NCBI GenBank assembly: GCA_963204815.1
Contig: CAUJHQ010000021.1
Coordinates: 1-37,936, forward strand
Length of the DNA: 37,936 bases
Source of the DNA: Pseudomonadota bacterium
Lineage (GTDB): Bacteria > Pseudomonadota > Gammaproteobacteria > Burkholderiales > Burkholderiaceae_C
Reading direction: 5' to 3'
A model generated the notes under the pieces. It saw only the letters and a list, made by a program, of their open reading frames with translations, had not been told where the DNA came from and searched no databases. Below, piece by piece: positions 24,421 through 31,675 of this stretch. The number at the start of each line of letters is the position of its first letter. Positions within the stretch are counted from its first letter, which is position 1. The position numbers and the translations under genes were made by a program.

Positions 24421-25590
24421 ATGAACTGGCACATGGCCCGCCGCGCCGAGCGGCTCAACCCGTCGACGATCCGCGAGATCCTGAAGGTCACCGAACGCCC
24501 GGGCATCATCTCGCTCGCCGGCGGGCTGCCGTCGGCCGAGACCTTCCCGGTGGCGGCGATGGCCGAGGCCACCGCGCGCGTGCTGCGCGACACCGGCAAG
24601 GAGGCGCTGCAGTACGCCGCCAGCGAAGGCTATGCGCCGCTGCGCGAGTGGGTCGCGGCCGAGATGTCGGCGCAGGGCGTGCGCTGCGACGCCGGCCAGG
24701 TGCTCATCACCACCGGCTCACAGCAGGGGCTGGACCTGGTCGGCAAGGTGCTCATCGACCCCGGCAGCACCGTCGCGGTCGAGACGCCCACCTACCTGGG
24801 CGCGCTGCAGGCCTTCAACCCCTACGAGCCCGAGTTCGTGGGTGTGGAAGGCGACGACGAAGGCCCGCTGCCCGCCGGCCTGGACGCGGCGCGCGGCGCG
24901 CGCTTCCTGTACCTGCTGCCCAACTTCCAGAACCCGAGCGGGCGCTGCCTGTCGGCCGCGCGCCGCGCGGCGATCGCCGCCAAGTGCCTGGAGATCGGCC
25001 TGCCGGTGGTGGAGGACAACCCCTACGGCGACCTCTGGTTCGACGCCCCGCCGCCGAAGCCGGTGTCGACGATGCTGGGCGAAGGCGCGGTCTACCTCGG
25101 TTCGTTCTCGAAGGTGCTCGCGCCGGGCCTGCGGCTGGGCTACATCGTGTCGCCCGCGCCGCTGTACCCGAAGCTGCTGCAGGCCAAGCAGGCAGCCGAC
25201 CTGCACACGCCGGGCTTCAACCAGCGCGTGGTGCACGAGGTCATCAAGGACGGCTTCCTCACGCAGCACGTGCCGACCATCCGCGCCCGCTACCAGGCGC
25301 AGCGCGACGCCATGCGCGCCGCGCTCGAAGGCCACCTGCCCGCCGGCTGCCGCTGGAGCGTGCCGGTGGGCGGCATGTTCTTCTGGGTCGAGCTGCCGCC
25401 GCAGCTGGACGCCACCGCGCTGCTGGCGAAGGCGGTCGACGCCGGTGTGGCCTACGTGCCGGGGGCGCCGTTCTTCAGCGCCGGCGGCCATGCGAACACG
25501 CTGCGCCTGAGCTTCGTGACCGTGCCGCCCGCGACCATCGAGGCCGGCGTGGCCGCCCTCGGCCGCGTCTTCAAGGAAGCGCTGGCGTGA
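24421..25590 (+). CDS. PLP-dependent aminotransferase, class I/II (2-aminoadipate aminotransferase/LysN-like)
   Basis: A 389-aa fold-type I aminotransferase. Recognised by ISLAGGLPSAETFP near residue 30, the LQYAASEGYAPLREWVA block, NFQNPSGRCLS, and the PLP-binding Lys231 in LGSFSKVLAPGLRLGY; the end has NTLRLSFV with the carboxylate-binding Arg. This subgroup often uses 2-oxoglutarate with branched or aromatic amino acids or 2-aminoadipate; the exact substrate cannot be read from sequence. An AAAGGA lies upstream of ATG 24421. It overlaps the next gene by GTGA, indicating coupling. Confidence 0.9.
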   Translation: MNWHMARRAERLNPSTIREILKVTERPGIISLAGGLPSAETFPVAAMAEATARVLRDTGKEALQYAASEGYAPLREWVAAEMSAQGVRCDAGQVLITTGSQQGLDLVGKVLIDPGSTVAVETPTYLGALQAFNPYEPEFVGVEGDDEGPLPAGLDAARGARFLYLLPNFQNPSGRCLSAARRAAIAAKCLEIGLPVVEDNPYGDLWFDAPPPKPVSTMLGEGAVYLGSFSKVLAPGLRLGYIVSPAPLYPKLLQAKQAADLHTPGFNQRVVHEVIKDGFLTQHVPTIRARYQAQRDAMRAALEGHLPAGCRWSVPVGGMFFWVELPPQLDATALLAKAVDAGVAYVPGAPFFSAGGHANTLRLSFVTVPPATIEAGVAALGRVFKEALA

Positions 25591-26420
25591 AGCGGCGCTT
25601 CCACGAGGTCGACGTCTTCACGGCGAAGCCGCTGCTCGGCAACCCGCTGGCGGTGGTGCACGGCGCCGACGGGCTGGACGACGCGACGATGGCCGCCTTC
25701 GCGCGCTGGACCAACTTCTCCGAGACCACCTTCCTGCTGCCGCCCACCGAGCCCGGCGCCGACTACCGCGTGCGCATCTGGACGCCCGGCGGCGAACTGC
25801 CCTTCGCCGGCCACCCCACGCTGGGCAGTTGCTGGGCCTGGCTGGCCGCCGGCGGCGTGCCGAAGGACGCCGGCACGGTCGTGCAGCAGTGCGGCGTCGG
25901 CCTCGTGCGCGTGCGCCGCAGCGGCGCGCGGCTCGCGTTCGCGGCGCCGCCGCTGCGCCGCACCGGGCCGCTCGAAGCGCCGGTGCTGGCGCAGATCCGC
26001 GCCGCGCTGAAGCTGGCCGAGGGCGACGTGCTCCACCACCAGTGGGTCGACAACGGCCCCGGCTGGTGCGCGGTGATGCTGCGCTCGGCCGCGCAGGTGC
26101 TGGCACTCGCGCCCGACTTCGCGGCGCTCGGCGACCTGAAGCTGGGTGTCGTCGGCGCCCATCCGGCGGGCCATGACGCCGCCTTCGAGGTGCGTGCCTT
26201 CGTGCCCGGCCTCGCGGTGCCGGAAGACCCCGTCACCGGCAGCCTGAACGCCGGGCTGGCCCAGTGGCTCATCGGCGCCGGGCTCGCGCCGCGCGCCTAC
26301 GTCGCCGCGCAGGGCGCAGCGCTGCAGCGTGCCGGCCGCGTGCACGTCGACGCCGACGGCACGGACATCTGGATCGGCGGCGACGTGACGCCGCTGGTGG
26401 CCGGCGAGGTGGAGCTGTGA
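25587..26420 (+). CDS. PhzF family isomerase-like protein
   Basis: A 277-aa protein of the PhzF (diaminopimelate-epimerase fold) family. It begins FHEVDVFTAKPLLGNPLAVV, carries the proposed catalytic Glu46 in NFSETTFLL, the RIWTPGGELPFAGHPTLGS loop and the late PEDPVTGSLNAGLAQWL motif. PhzF itself isomerises a phenazine precursor; most relatives are uncharacterised and no other phenazine gene is nearby. GTG 25587 overlaps the aminotransferase stop by four bases, and its own stop overlaps the next GTG in the same way. Confidence 0.9.
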   Translation: MKRRFHEVDVFTAKPLLGNPLAVVHGADGLDDATMAAFARWTNFSETTFLLPPTEPGADYRVRIWTPGGELPFAGHPTLGSCWAWLAAGGVPKDAGTVVQQCGVGLVRVRRSGARLAFAAPPLRRTGPLEAPVLAQIRAALKLAEGDVLHHQWVDNGPGWCAVMLRSAAQVLALAPDFAALGDLKLGVVGAHPAGHDAAFEVRAFVPGLAVPEDPVTGSLNAGLAQWLIGAGLAPRAYVAAQGAALQRAGRVHVDADGTDIWIGGDVTPLVAGEVEL

Positions 26421-27082
26421 ACGCACCGGTGGGCGGCTGCGCCGTCGACCACCTCGTGGTCGCCGCACGCACGCTCGACGAAGGCGTGGCGTGGTGCGAG
26501 GCCACGCTGGGCATCACGCCCACCGCGGGCGGCCAGCACCCGCTGATGGGCACGCACAACCGCGTCTTCGCGATCGGCAGCGAGGCCTACCCGAACGCCT
26601 ACTTCGAGATCATCGCCATCGACCCCGACGCGCCGCCGCCGGGCCGCGCACGCTGGTTCGCACTCGACGAGACCGACCTGTCGGCCGGCCCGCGCCTGGT
26701 GCACTGGGTGGCGCGCTCGACGCAGCTGGACATGCACCGCTGGGGCCTCATCACCGTCGGCCACGCGCCCGGCAACCCGCTGGCGGCGAGCCGCGAGACA
26801 CCTCAGGGCCTGCTGTCCTGGCAGATCCTCGTGCGCGACGACGGCCGGCTCGAGTGCGGCGGCGCACTGCCCACGCTGATCCAGTGGCAGGGCCGCCACC
26901 CGGCCGAGGCACTGCCGCCGTCGGGCTTGGTGCTGAAGTCGCTCGCGCTGGCCGGCGTGCCGGCGCGCTCGGCCACCGTGCTGCGCCTGCGCGGCGTGGC
27001 CGTATCCTCCGCGCCCGGCACGCCGATCACGGCCGTGCTGCAGACGCCCAAGGGCGAGGTCACGCTGGAGTCGACGAGATGA
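26417..27082 (+). CDS. Glyoxalase-like (VOC) domain protein
   Basis: A 221-aa protein of the glyoxalase-like domain family. The start of the fold is CAVDHLVVAARTLDEGVAWCEATLGI; MGTHNRVFAIGSEAYPNAYFEIIAI supplies the second strand set and metal-site-like residues (His10-range and Glu). Reaction unknown. GTG 26417 overlaps the PhzF stop (GTGA) and its stop overlaps alaX (ATGA), so four successive genes are translationally coupled. The absence of a visible ribosome-binding site fits coupling. Confidence 0.8.
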   Translation: MNAPVGGCAVDHLVVAARTLDEGVAWCEATLGITPTAGGQHPLMGTHNRVFAIGSEAYPNAYFEIIAIDPDAPPPGRARWFALDETDLSAGPRLVHWVARSTQLDMHRWGLITVGHAPGNPLAASRETPQGLLSWQILVRDDGRLECGGALPTLIQWQGRHPAEALPPSGLVLKSLALAGVPARSATVLRLRGVAVSSAPGTPITAVLQTPKGEVTLESTR

Positions 27083-27807
27083 CCGAGGAACTGTTCCGCG
27101 AAGACGCCACGCTCGCCGAGTGCGAGGCCAGCGTGGTGAGCGCCGGCCCCGAGGGCGTGGTGCTGGACCGCACCGTGTTCTACCCGCTGGGCGGCGGCCA
27201 GGCCGGCGACAGCGGCGAACTGGTGGCCGCGGACGGCCGCCGCGTCGCCGTGCTCGACACGCGCAAGCACAAGGAGGTGCCGGGCGCGATCCTGCACGTC
27301 ACCGCGCCCGACGCACCGCTGCTGCAGCCGGGCGAGCGCGTCACCGCCCGCATCGACACCGCCAAGCGCGACGCGCACCGCCGCTTCCACACCGCCACGC
27401 ACCTGCTGTGCGCGCTGATCCCGCACCCGGTGGACGGCTGCTCGATCACCGCCGGCTACGCGCGGCTGGACTTCCACATGAGCGAGCCGCTCGACAAGGA
27501 AGCGCTGACGCAGGGCATCGCCGCCTACGTGGCCGCCGCGCACCCGGTGCGCCACCGCTGGATCAGCGAGGCCGAGCTCGATGCCAACCCGCAGCTCGTT
27601 CGCAGCATGAGCGTGCAGCCGCCGCGCGGCCTGGGCCGCATCCGCGTGCTGGAGATCGAAGGCGTGGACCTGCAGCCCTGCGGCGGCACGCACGTCTCCA
27701 ACACGGCCGAGATCGGGCCGGTGATCGTCACGAAGATCGAAAAGAAGTCGGCCCAGACCCGCAGGGTCGTGCTCGGCTTCGCCGAGCCGGCCGCAGGCCG
27801 GGGCTGA
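27079..27807 (+). CDS. alaX: Alanyl-tRNA editing protein AlaX
   Basis: Free-standing editing domain that hydrolyses mischarged Ser- or Gly-tRNA(Ala), 242 aa. The zinc site is complete: His104 and His108 (HTATH) with Cys201 and His205 (CGGTH). The N-terminal glycine-rich motif reads FYPLGGGQAGDSG. The family tail KIEKK...TRRVVLGF is present, followed by ten extra residues. The nucleotides of this tail (27756-27784) are exactly repeated 133 bp downstream. ATG 27079 overlaps the VOC stop. Placement with an aminotransferase and a transporter suggests regulation with amino-acid supply. Confidence 0.93.
   Translation: MTEELFREDATLAECEASVVSAGPEGVVLDRTVFYPLGGGQAGDSGELVAADGRRVAVLDTRKHKEVPGAILHVTAPDAPLLQPGERVTARIDTAKRDAHRRFHTATHLLCALIPHPVDGCSITAGYARLDFHMSEPLDKEALTQGIAAYVAAAHPVRHRWISEAELDANPQLVRSMSVQPPRGLGRIRVLEIEGVDLQPCGGTHVSNTAEIGPVIVTKIEKKSAQTRRVVLGFAEPAAGRG
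27756..27784 (+). repeat. 29-bp direct repeat, copy 1 (inside alaX 3' end)
   Basis: Exact match to 27889-27917. It starts with the palindrome GACCC-GCA-GGGTC and encodes the TRRVVLGFA part of AlaX. A second GCA-loop palindrome, CCGGCC-GCA-GGCCGG, follows at 27787-27801. Confidence 0.9.
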
Positions 27808-27824
27808 GTTCTTTCGGTGCAGGC

Positions 27825-27845
27825 TCACATCGCGACGCGATGTGA
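27825..27845. repeat. 21-bp palindrome
   Basis: Perfect 10-bp arms TCACATCGCG and CGCGATGTGA around a single A. It can be a hairpin or a dimeric operator. It differs from a CRP/FNR site because the TCACA and TGTGA halves are in reversed order. Confidence 0.8.
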
Positions 27846-27922
27846 AGTGGGCGCAGCCCACGTGCCGGAACCAGAAGAAGAGCGCGATGACCCGCAGGGT
27901 CGTGCTCGGCTTCGCCGGCTGA
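27842..27922 (+). other. 26-codon micro-ORF echoing the AlaX C-terminus
   Basis: GTG 27842 to TGA 27920-27922 would encode a 26-aa peptide whose end, KKSAMTRRVVLGFAG, parallels KKSAQTRRVVLGFAE of AlaX. The identity at DNA level is exact over 29 bp and partial for about 20 bp before. No Shine-Dalgarno sequence is visible, so I read it as a duplicated fragment or part of a dispersed repeat rather than an expressed gene. Confidence 0.35.
27889..27917 (+). repeat. 29-bp direct repeat, copy 2
   Basis: Exact copy of 27756-27784, again starting with GACCC-GCA-GGGTC, and again followed by a CCGGCCGC-containing segment with an apparent small indel relative to copy 1. Confidence 0.9.
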
Positions 27923-27943
27923 CCGGCCGCGAGCGCCGCGCCA

Positions 27944-27982
27944 AGAAAAAGGGCCGTGCCCGGCATGACCGAGGCACGACCC
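27944..27982 (-). terminator. Intrinsic terminator of the cytochrome c'-type gene
   Basis: On the minus strand GGGTCGTGCC and GGCACGGCCC pair over ten positions (one G-T pair) around a 12-base loop, followed by TTTTTCTT. It lies about 38 bp downstream of the cytochrome stop. Confidence 0.85.
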
Positions 27983-28019
27983 CAGGAACGAACCGGCGCC
28001 GGACACCGGATCGAGAGGA

Positions 28020-28490
28020 TCAGTTGGCCGAGTACTTCTCGGCGCGGAAGTCGTCGTGGCAGGCCTTGCACGAGCCGCCCACGCCACCGGCCGCGGCCTT
28101 GATGGCGTCGAGGTTGCCGCTCTTGGCGGCGGCGTCGAGCTTGGCGACCTCGGCGATCATCTTCTCGGACGCAGCCTTGAACTTGGCGGCGTCGGACCAG
28201 ATCTCCGCCTTCGCGCGGTTCGGCATGCCCTTGTCCGTGCCCGGGCCGAAGGCGGCCCACGGCAGCTTGGCCATGTCGCTCACGATGACGGCGTTCTCGG
28301 CGGCGGCCTTGGCGTCGAACGGTGCCTTGCCCTGCGCCATCGCGCCGATGCGGCCGAAGTGGTTGGCCATCACGGTGAGCGCGCTCTGGCGGTACTTGAT
28401 GGCGTCTTCGGGCTTCTGCCATTGCGCGGCAGCGGGCAGGGCGGTGGCGAGGCCCGCCACGGTGGCGGCGGCAAGCAGCAGACTCTTCAT
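28020..28490 (-). CDS. Cytochrome c'-type (c-556-like) periplasmic cytochrome
   Basis: A 156-aa secreted c-type cytochrome. The signal peptide (MKSLLLAAATVAGLATALPAAAQ) is followed by a four-helix-bundle sequence and a single C-terminal haem site CKACH (Cys141, Cys144, His145), the position typical of cytochrome c' and c-556. The early Arg/Met region (AIKYRQSALTVMANHFGRIGAMAQGK) matches the first helix, where cytochromes c-556 have a Met ligand and cytochromes c' do not. ATG 28490 is preceded by GGAG. It is divergent from a cytochrome b561 gene, a frequent partner, which could pass electrons to it. Confidence 0.92.
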   Translation of the reverse strand: MKSLLLAAATVAGLATALPAAAQWQKPEDAIKYRQSALTVMANHFGRIGAMAQGKAPFDAKAAAENAVIVSDMAKLPWAAFGPGTDKGMPNRAKAEIWSDAAKFKAASEKMIAEVAKLDAAAKSGNLDAIKAAAGGVGGSCKACHDDFRAEKYSAN

Positions 28491-28698
28491 GCGTGGAACT
28501 CCGATGGCGAAGGTGAAAGTGACGGCAGCGCCGGGCAAATGACCGGCACGACCCAGTTTACGCAGCGCGCTTCCACTCGATTCCCGCGCTAGGGTATTTC
28601 CCGAGCGCCGCACCGTGGCAGGCCGGTGCACGGGGCGGGCCGGCTTCGCGGTATGGTTGCAGCCTCCAGGATCCTCGCGAAGACCCGCACCCCCGACG

Positions 28699-29388
28699 AT
28701 GCCGCCGACCGCCCCCGCCGCCCGCCCCACCCGCGTCTGGGACCTGCCCACGCGAGCGTTCCACTGGGTGCTGGCGGCCACGATCGTCGGCTCGGTGATC
28801 ACCGGCCACGTCGGTGGTAGCGCCGTCGTCTGGCACTTCCGCCTCGGCTACCTGGTGCTGGGGCTGATCGTCTTCAGGCTCGTCTGGGGCCTGGTCGGCG
28901 GGCGCTGGTCGCGCTTCGCGAGCTTCGTCTACGCGCCGGCCACGCTGCTGCGCTACCTGCGCGGCGACACCCGGCCCGGCGACCACTTCGAGGTCGGCCA
29001 CAACCCGCTGGGCGCGCTGTCGGTCTTCGCGCTGCTGGCCGTGCTGGCGGTGCAGGTCGGCACCGGCCTGATCGCCGACGACGAGATCGCCAACACCGGC
29101 CCGCTGAACCGCTACGTCGCCACCGCCACCGGGCTGGCCGCCACCGCCTGGCACAAGGACGGCGGGCAGTGGCTGATCATTGCGCTGGTGGTGCTGCACG
29201 TCGGCGCGATCGTGTTCTACCTGCGCCGCAAGGGCGTCAACCTGGTGCGGCCGATGCTCACCGGCGACAAGCTGCTGCCCGAGGGCACGCCGCCCAGCGC
29301 CGATGGCGTGGCCACGCGCCTGGGCGCGGCGGTCGTCGCCGCCGGCGTGGCGGCGCTGGTGACCTGGGTGGTCTCGCTCGGCGGCTGA
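28699..29388 (+). CDS. Cytochrome b561-type di-haem membrane protein
   Basis: A 229-aa inner-membrane cytochrome b of the prokaryotic b561/hydrogenase-b family. It opens with the typical RVWDLPTRAFHWVLAATIVGS (split at His22). Candidate haem ligands are His22, His37 or His46 in the first half and His in ATAWHKDGG and VLHVGAIVF later. Four core helices are followed by a linker and a final C-terminal helix (AAVVAAGVAALVTWVVSLGG), an extra anchor. It is divergent from the cytochrome c' gene across a 208-bp spacer in which I cannot place promoters with confidence. The start is ATG 28699. Confidence 0.9.
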   Translation: MPPTAPAARPTRVWDLPTRAFHWVLAATIVGSVITGHVGGSAVVWHFRLGYLVLGLIVFRLVWGLVGGRWSRFASFVYAPATLLRYLRGDTRPGDHFEVGHNPLGALSVFALLAVLAVQVGTGLIADDEIANTGPLNRYVATATGLAATAWHKDGGQWLIIALVVLHVGAIVFYLRRKGVNLVRPMLTGDKLLPEGTPPSADGVATRLGAAVVAAGVAALVTWVVSLGG

Positions 29389-29404
29389 GAAGGCCGACGC
29401 GCCC

Positions 29405-29914
29405 GTGGACATACCGGACATCCGCCTCGTCGAAGTCGACACGCCGGCGTTGCTGGACGCCACGCGCGACATCTTCCGCGAGTACGCCGCCGGCCTGGGC
29501 GTCGACCTCTGCTTCCAGAACTTCGACCTCGAACTGGCCGGCCTGCCCGGCGAGTACGCACCGCCGGCCGGCAGCCTGCTGCTGGCGGTGGTCGACGGCC
29601 AGCTCGCCGGCTGCGGCGCGCTGCGCCCGCTGGCCGACGTCGACTACGCCAATGCCTGCGAGATGAAGCGCCTGTACGTGCGGCGCGCCTTCCGCGGTTT
29701 CGGCATCGGCCGCGTCATGGCGCAGGCGCTGATCGACCGCGCGCGCAGCGCCGGTTACTCGAACATGCTGCTCGACACCCTCGACGACATGGAGTCCGCG
29801 CGCGGCCTCTACGAGACGCTGGGCTTCGAGGAGATCCCGCCGTACTACTTCAACCCGATCCCCGGCGCACACTACCTGCGCGCCGACCTCAACGACCTCA
29901 CCACGCGCTGGTAG
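29405..29914 (+). CDS. GNAT family N-acetyltransferase
   Basis: A 169-aa acetyl-CoA-dependent acyltransferase. Motif A is present: ACEMKRLYVRRAFRGFGIGRVMAQALI, with the RGFGIG pyrophosphate loop near residue 100, followed by motif B (ESARGLYETLGFEEIPPYY). The acceptor substrate is unknown. The start is GTG 29405, 16 bp after the cytochrome gene, and the galM-like gene follows within nine bases, so it may lead the next operon. Confidence 0.88.
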   Translation: MDIPDIRLVEVDTPALLDATRDIFREYAAGLGVDLCFQNFDLELAGLPGEYAPPAGSLLLAVVDGQLAGCGALRPLADVDYANACEMKRLYVRRAFRGFGIGRVMAQALIDRARSAGYSNMLLDTLDDMESARGLYETLGFEEIPPYYFNPIPGAHYLRADLNDLTTRW

Positions 29915-29922
29915 GAGCTCCC

Positions 29923-30777
29923 TTGTCCCCATCGACCGTCCTCGAACTGAACGCCGGCGCGCTGCGCCTGGCCCTGCGGCCCGACCTCGGCGCCGCCATC
30001 GCCGGCCTGTGGTTCGACGGCACGCCGGTGCTGCGCAGCACCGAGCCGGGCGAGCTGCAGAGCTCGCGCCCCTCGGGCTGCTACCCGCTGGTGCCCTATT
30101 CCAACCGCCTGGGCTACCGGCGCTTCCGCTGGCACGGCCACGACCACACCACGGCGCCCAACTTCGACGACAGCCCGCACTCGGTGCACGGCGTGGCCTG
30201 GCAGCGGCCGTGGTCGGTGGTGTCGGCGACCGCCACCGATGCCAGCCTGCGCTACGAGCACACGCCGGACGCGCACTGGCCGTTCGCCTTCGACGTGGTG
30301 CAGCGCTTCGTGCTCACGCCGAGCGCGCTGGAGGCGCACTTCGTCTTCACGAACCGCGCGCCCGAGCCGCAGCCGGTGGGGCTGGGCTGGCACCCGTACT
30401 TCCCGAAGCGCACGCGCAGCCGGCTGCACATCGAACTGTCCGATCGCTGGGAGTCCGACCCCAGCGGCCTGCCGACGCGCAAGGTGCCGCAGGTCGGCAT
30501 CGACGGCGACGTCGCCCACCTCGCGTTCGACCACTGCTTCGAAGGCTGGCGCGGCGCGGCGCGCATCCGCGACGAGAAGCTGTCGCTGAAGCTCACGTCG
30601 TCGCTGCCCTACCTGGTGGTGTTCACGCCGGACACGAAGCCCTACTACTGCGTCGAGCCGGTGAGCCACGTCAGCAACGCGATCCACATGGCCGACCCGG
30701 CGGCGCACGGCCTGCGCAGCGTGGCGCCCGGCGAGCGCTTCGACGCCTGGATGAAGCTCGAGGTCGGGAGCGTCTGA
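29923..30777 (+). CDS. Aldose 1-epimerase family protein
   Basis: A 284-aa mutarotase-like protein of the galactose-mutarotase fold. Sequence landmarks are YPLVPYSNRLGYRRFRW, the catalytic-type His89 in HSVHGVAWQRPW, and His157 in GLGWHPYFPK; the late EPVSHVSNAIH segment contributes the catalytic Glu region. The start is TTG 29923, chosen because GGAG (29914-29917) lies five bases upstream and no ATG precedes the conserved LNAGALRLALRPDLGA. It is followed four bases later by an SMP-30 lactonase, and together they look like a sugar-oxidation pair. Confidence 0.88.
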   Translation: MSPSTVLELNAGALRLALRPDLGAAIAGLWFDGTPVLRSTEPGELQSSRPSGCYPLVPYSNRLGYRRFRWHGHDHTTAPNFDDSPHSVHGVAWQRPWSVVSATATDASLRYEHTPDAHWPFAFDVVQRFVLTPSALEAHFVFTNRAPEPQPVGLGWHPYFPKRTRSRLHIELSDRWESDPSGLPTRKVPQVGIDGDVAHLAFDHCFEGWRGAARIRDEKLSLKLTSSLPYLVVFTPDTKPYYCVEPVSHVSNAIHMADPAAHGLRSVAPGERFDAWMKLEVGSV

Positions 30778-30781
30778 GCCG

Positions 30782-31675
30782 ATGGCGATCCAGGCGCTGC
30801 CGGTCGCGCCGGCGCTGCTCGGCGAGTCGCCGTTCTGGTGGCCCGAACAGGGCGCGCTGTGGTGGCTGGACATCCCCGGCCGCAAGCTGCACCGCTGGGT
30901 CGCGGCTGGCGGCGCGCACACCGAGTGGGCGCTCGACGCCGAGCCCGGCTGCATCGCGCCGCTGCCCGGCGGCCACCTGCTGCTGGCGCTGCGCGGCGGC
31001 CTCGTGCGCTTCGACCCCGCCAGCGGCCGCCAGCAGCCGCTGGCCGCCGCGCCCTACGACACCGCCGACCAGCGCTTCAACGACGGCAAGGCCGACCCGC
31101 AGGGGCGGTTGTGGGTGGGCACGATCTGCGACCCGCGCGAGCCGCCGCGCGCGGCGCTCTACCGCTGGGCGGCCGGCAAGCTGGAGCGCATCGCCGGCGG
31201 CATCAGCGCGAGCAACGGCCTGGCCTTCAGCCCCGACGGACACACGATGTACTGGAGCGACACGCACGCCCACCGCATCGTCGCCTTCGACTTCGACGGC
31301 GAGCAGGGCACGCTGTCGCGCCAGCGCGTCTTCGCCGAGTTCCCGCGCAAGGTGGCGGGGCAGGACCTCGCCGGCTACGGCGGCCGCCCCGACGGCGCCG
31401 CGGTCGACGCCGAAGGCTGCTACTGGGCGGCGATGTTCGAGGGCCAGCGCCTGCTGCGCTTCTCGCCCGCCGGCGAGCGGCTGCTCGAGGTGCCGCTGCC
31501 GGTGCGCTGCCCGACGATGCCCTGCTTCGGTGGCGCCGACGGCCGCACGCTCTTCGTCACCACCGCGCGCCAGGGCCGCCCCGAGGCCGAGCTGGCGGCG
31601 CAGCCGCTCGCCGGCTGCGTGCTGACGCTGCGGGTCGAGGTGCCCGGCCTGCCGGTGCACTTCGCGCGCGGATGA
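30782..31675 (+). CDS. SMP-30/gluconolactonase family protein
   Basis: A 297-aa six-bladed propeller lactonase that would open sugar lactones. The divalent-metal ligands of the family are present: Glu15 (LLGESPFWW), Asn145 (SASNGLAFSPD) and Asp204 (GRPDGAAVDAEG), and the RFNDGKADPQGRLWVG segment supplies the substrate-site Asn/Asp. The natural sugar is unknown, perhaps arabino-, galactono- or gluconolactone given the neighbouring epimerase. Its stop overlaps the glpD start by ATGA. Confidence 0.92.
   Translation: MAIQALPVAPALLGESPFWWPEQGALWWLDIPGRKLHRWVAAGGAHTEWALDAEPGCIAPLPGGHLLLALRGGLVRFDPASGRQQPLAAAPYDTADQRFNDGKADPQGRLWVGTICDPREPPRAALYRWAAGKLERIAGGISASNGLAFSPDGHTMYWSDTHAHRIVAFDFDGEQGTLSRQRVFAEFPRKVAGQDLAGYGGRPDGAAVDAEGCYWAAMFEGQRLLRFSPAGERLLEVPLPVRCPTMPCFGGADGRTLFVTTARQGRPEAELAAQPLAGCVLTLRVEVPGLPVHFARG

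Larger units (their letters stand above)
27808..28019. other. Palindrome-rich spacer after alaX
   Basis: A 212-bp spacer with a near-perfect palindrome (27825-27845), the GCA-loop hairpin GTGGGC-GCA-GCCCAC (27847-27861), the second 29-bp repeat copy (27889-27917), a 26-codon micro-ORF and the terminator of the minus-strand cytochrome gene. No ordinary gene fits here. Confidence 0.7.

Noticed and set aside
27825..27845. CRP/FNR operator
   Set aside because: The halves are in the order TCACA...TGTGA, opposite to the TGTGA...TCACA arrangement those regulators bind.
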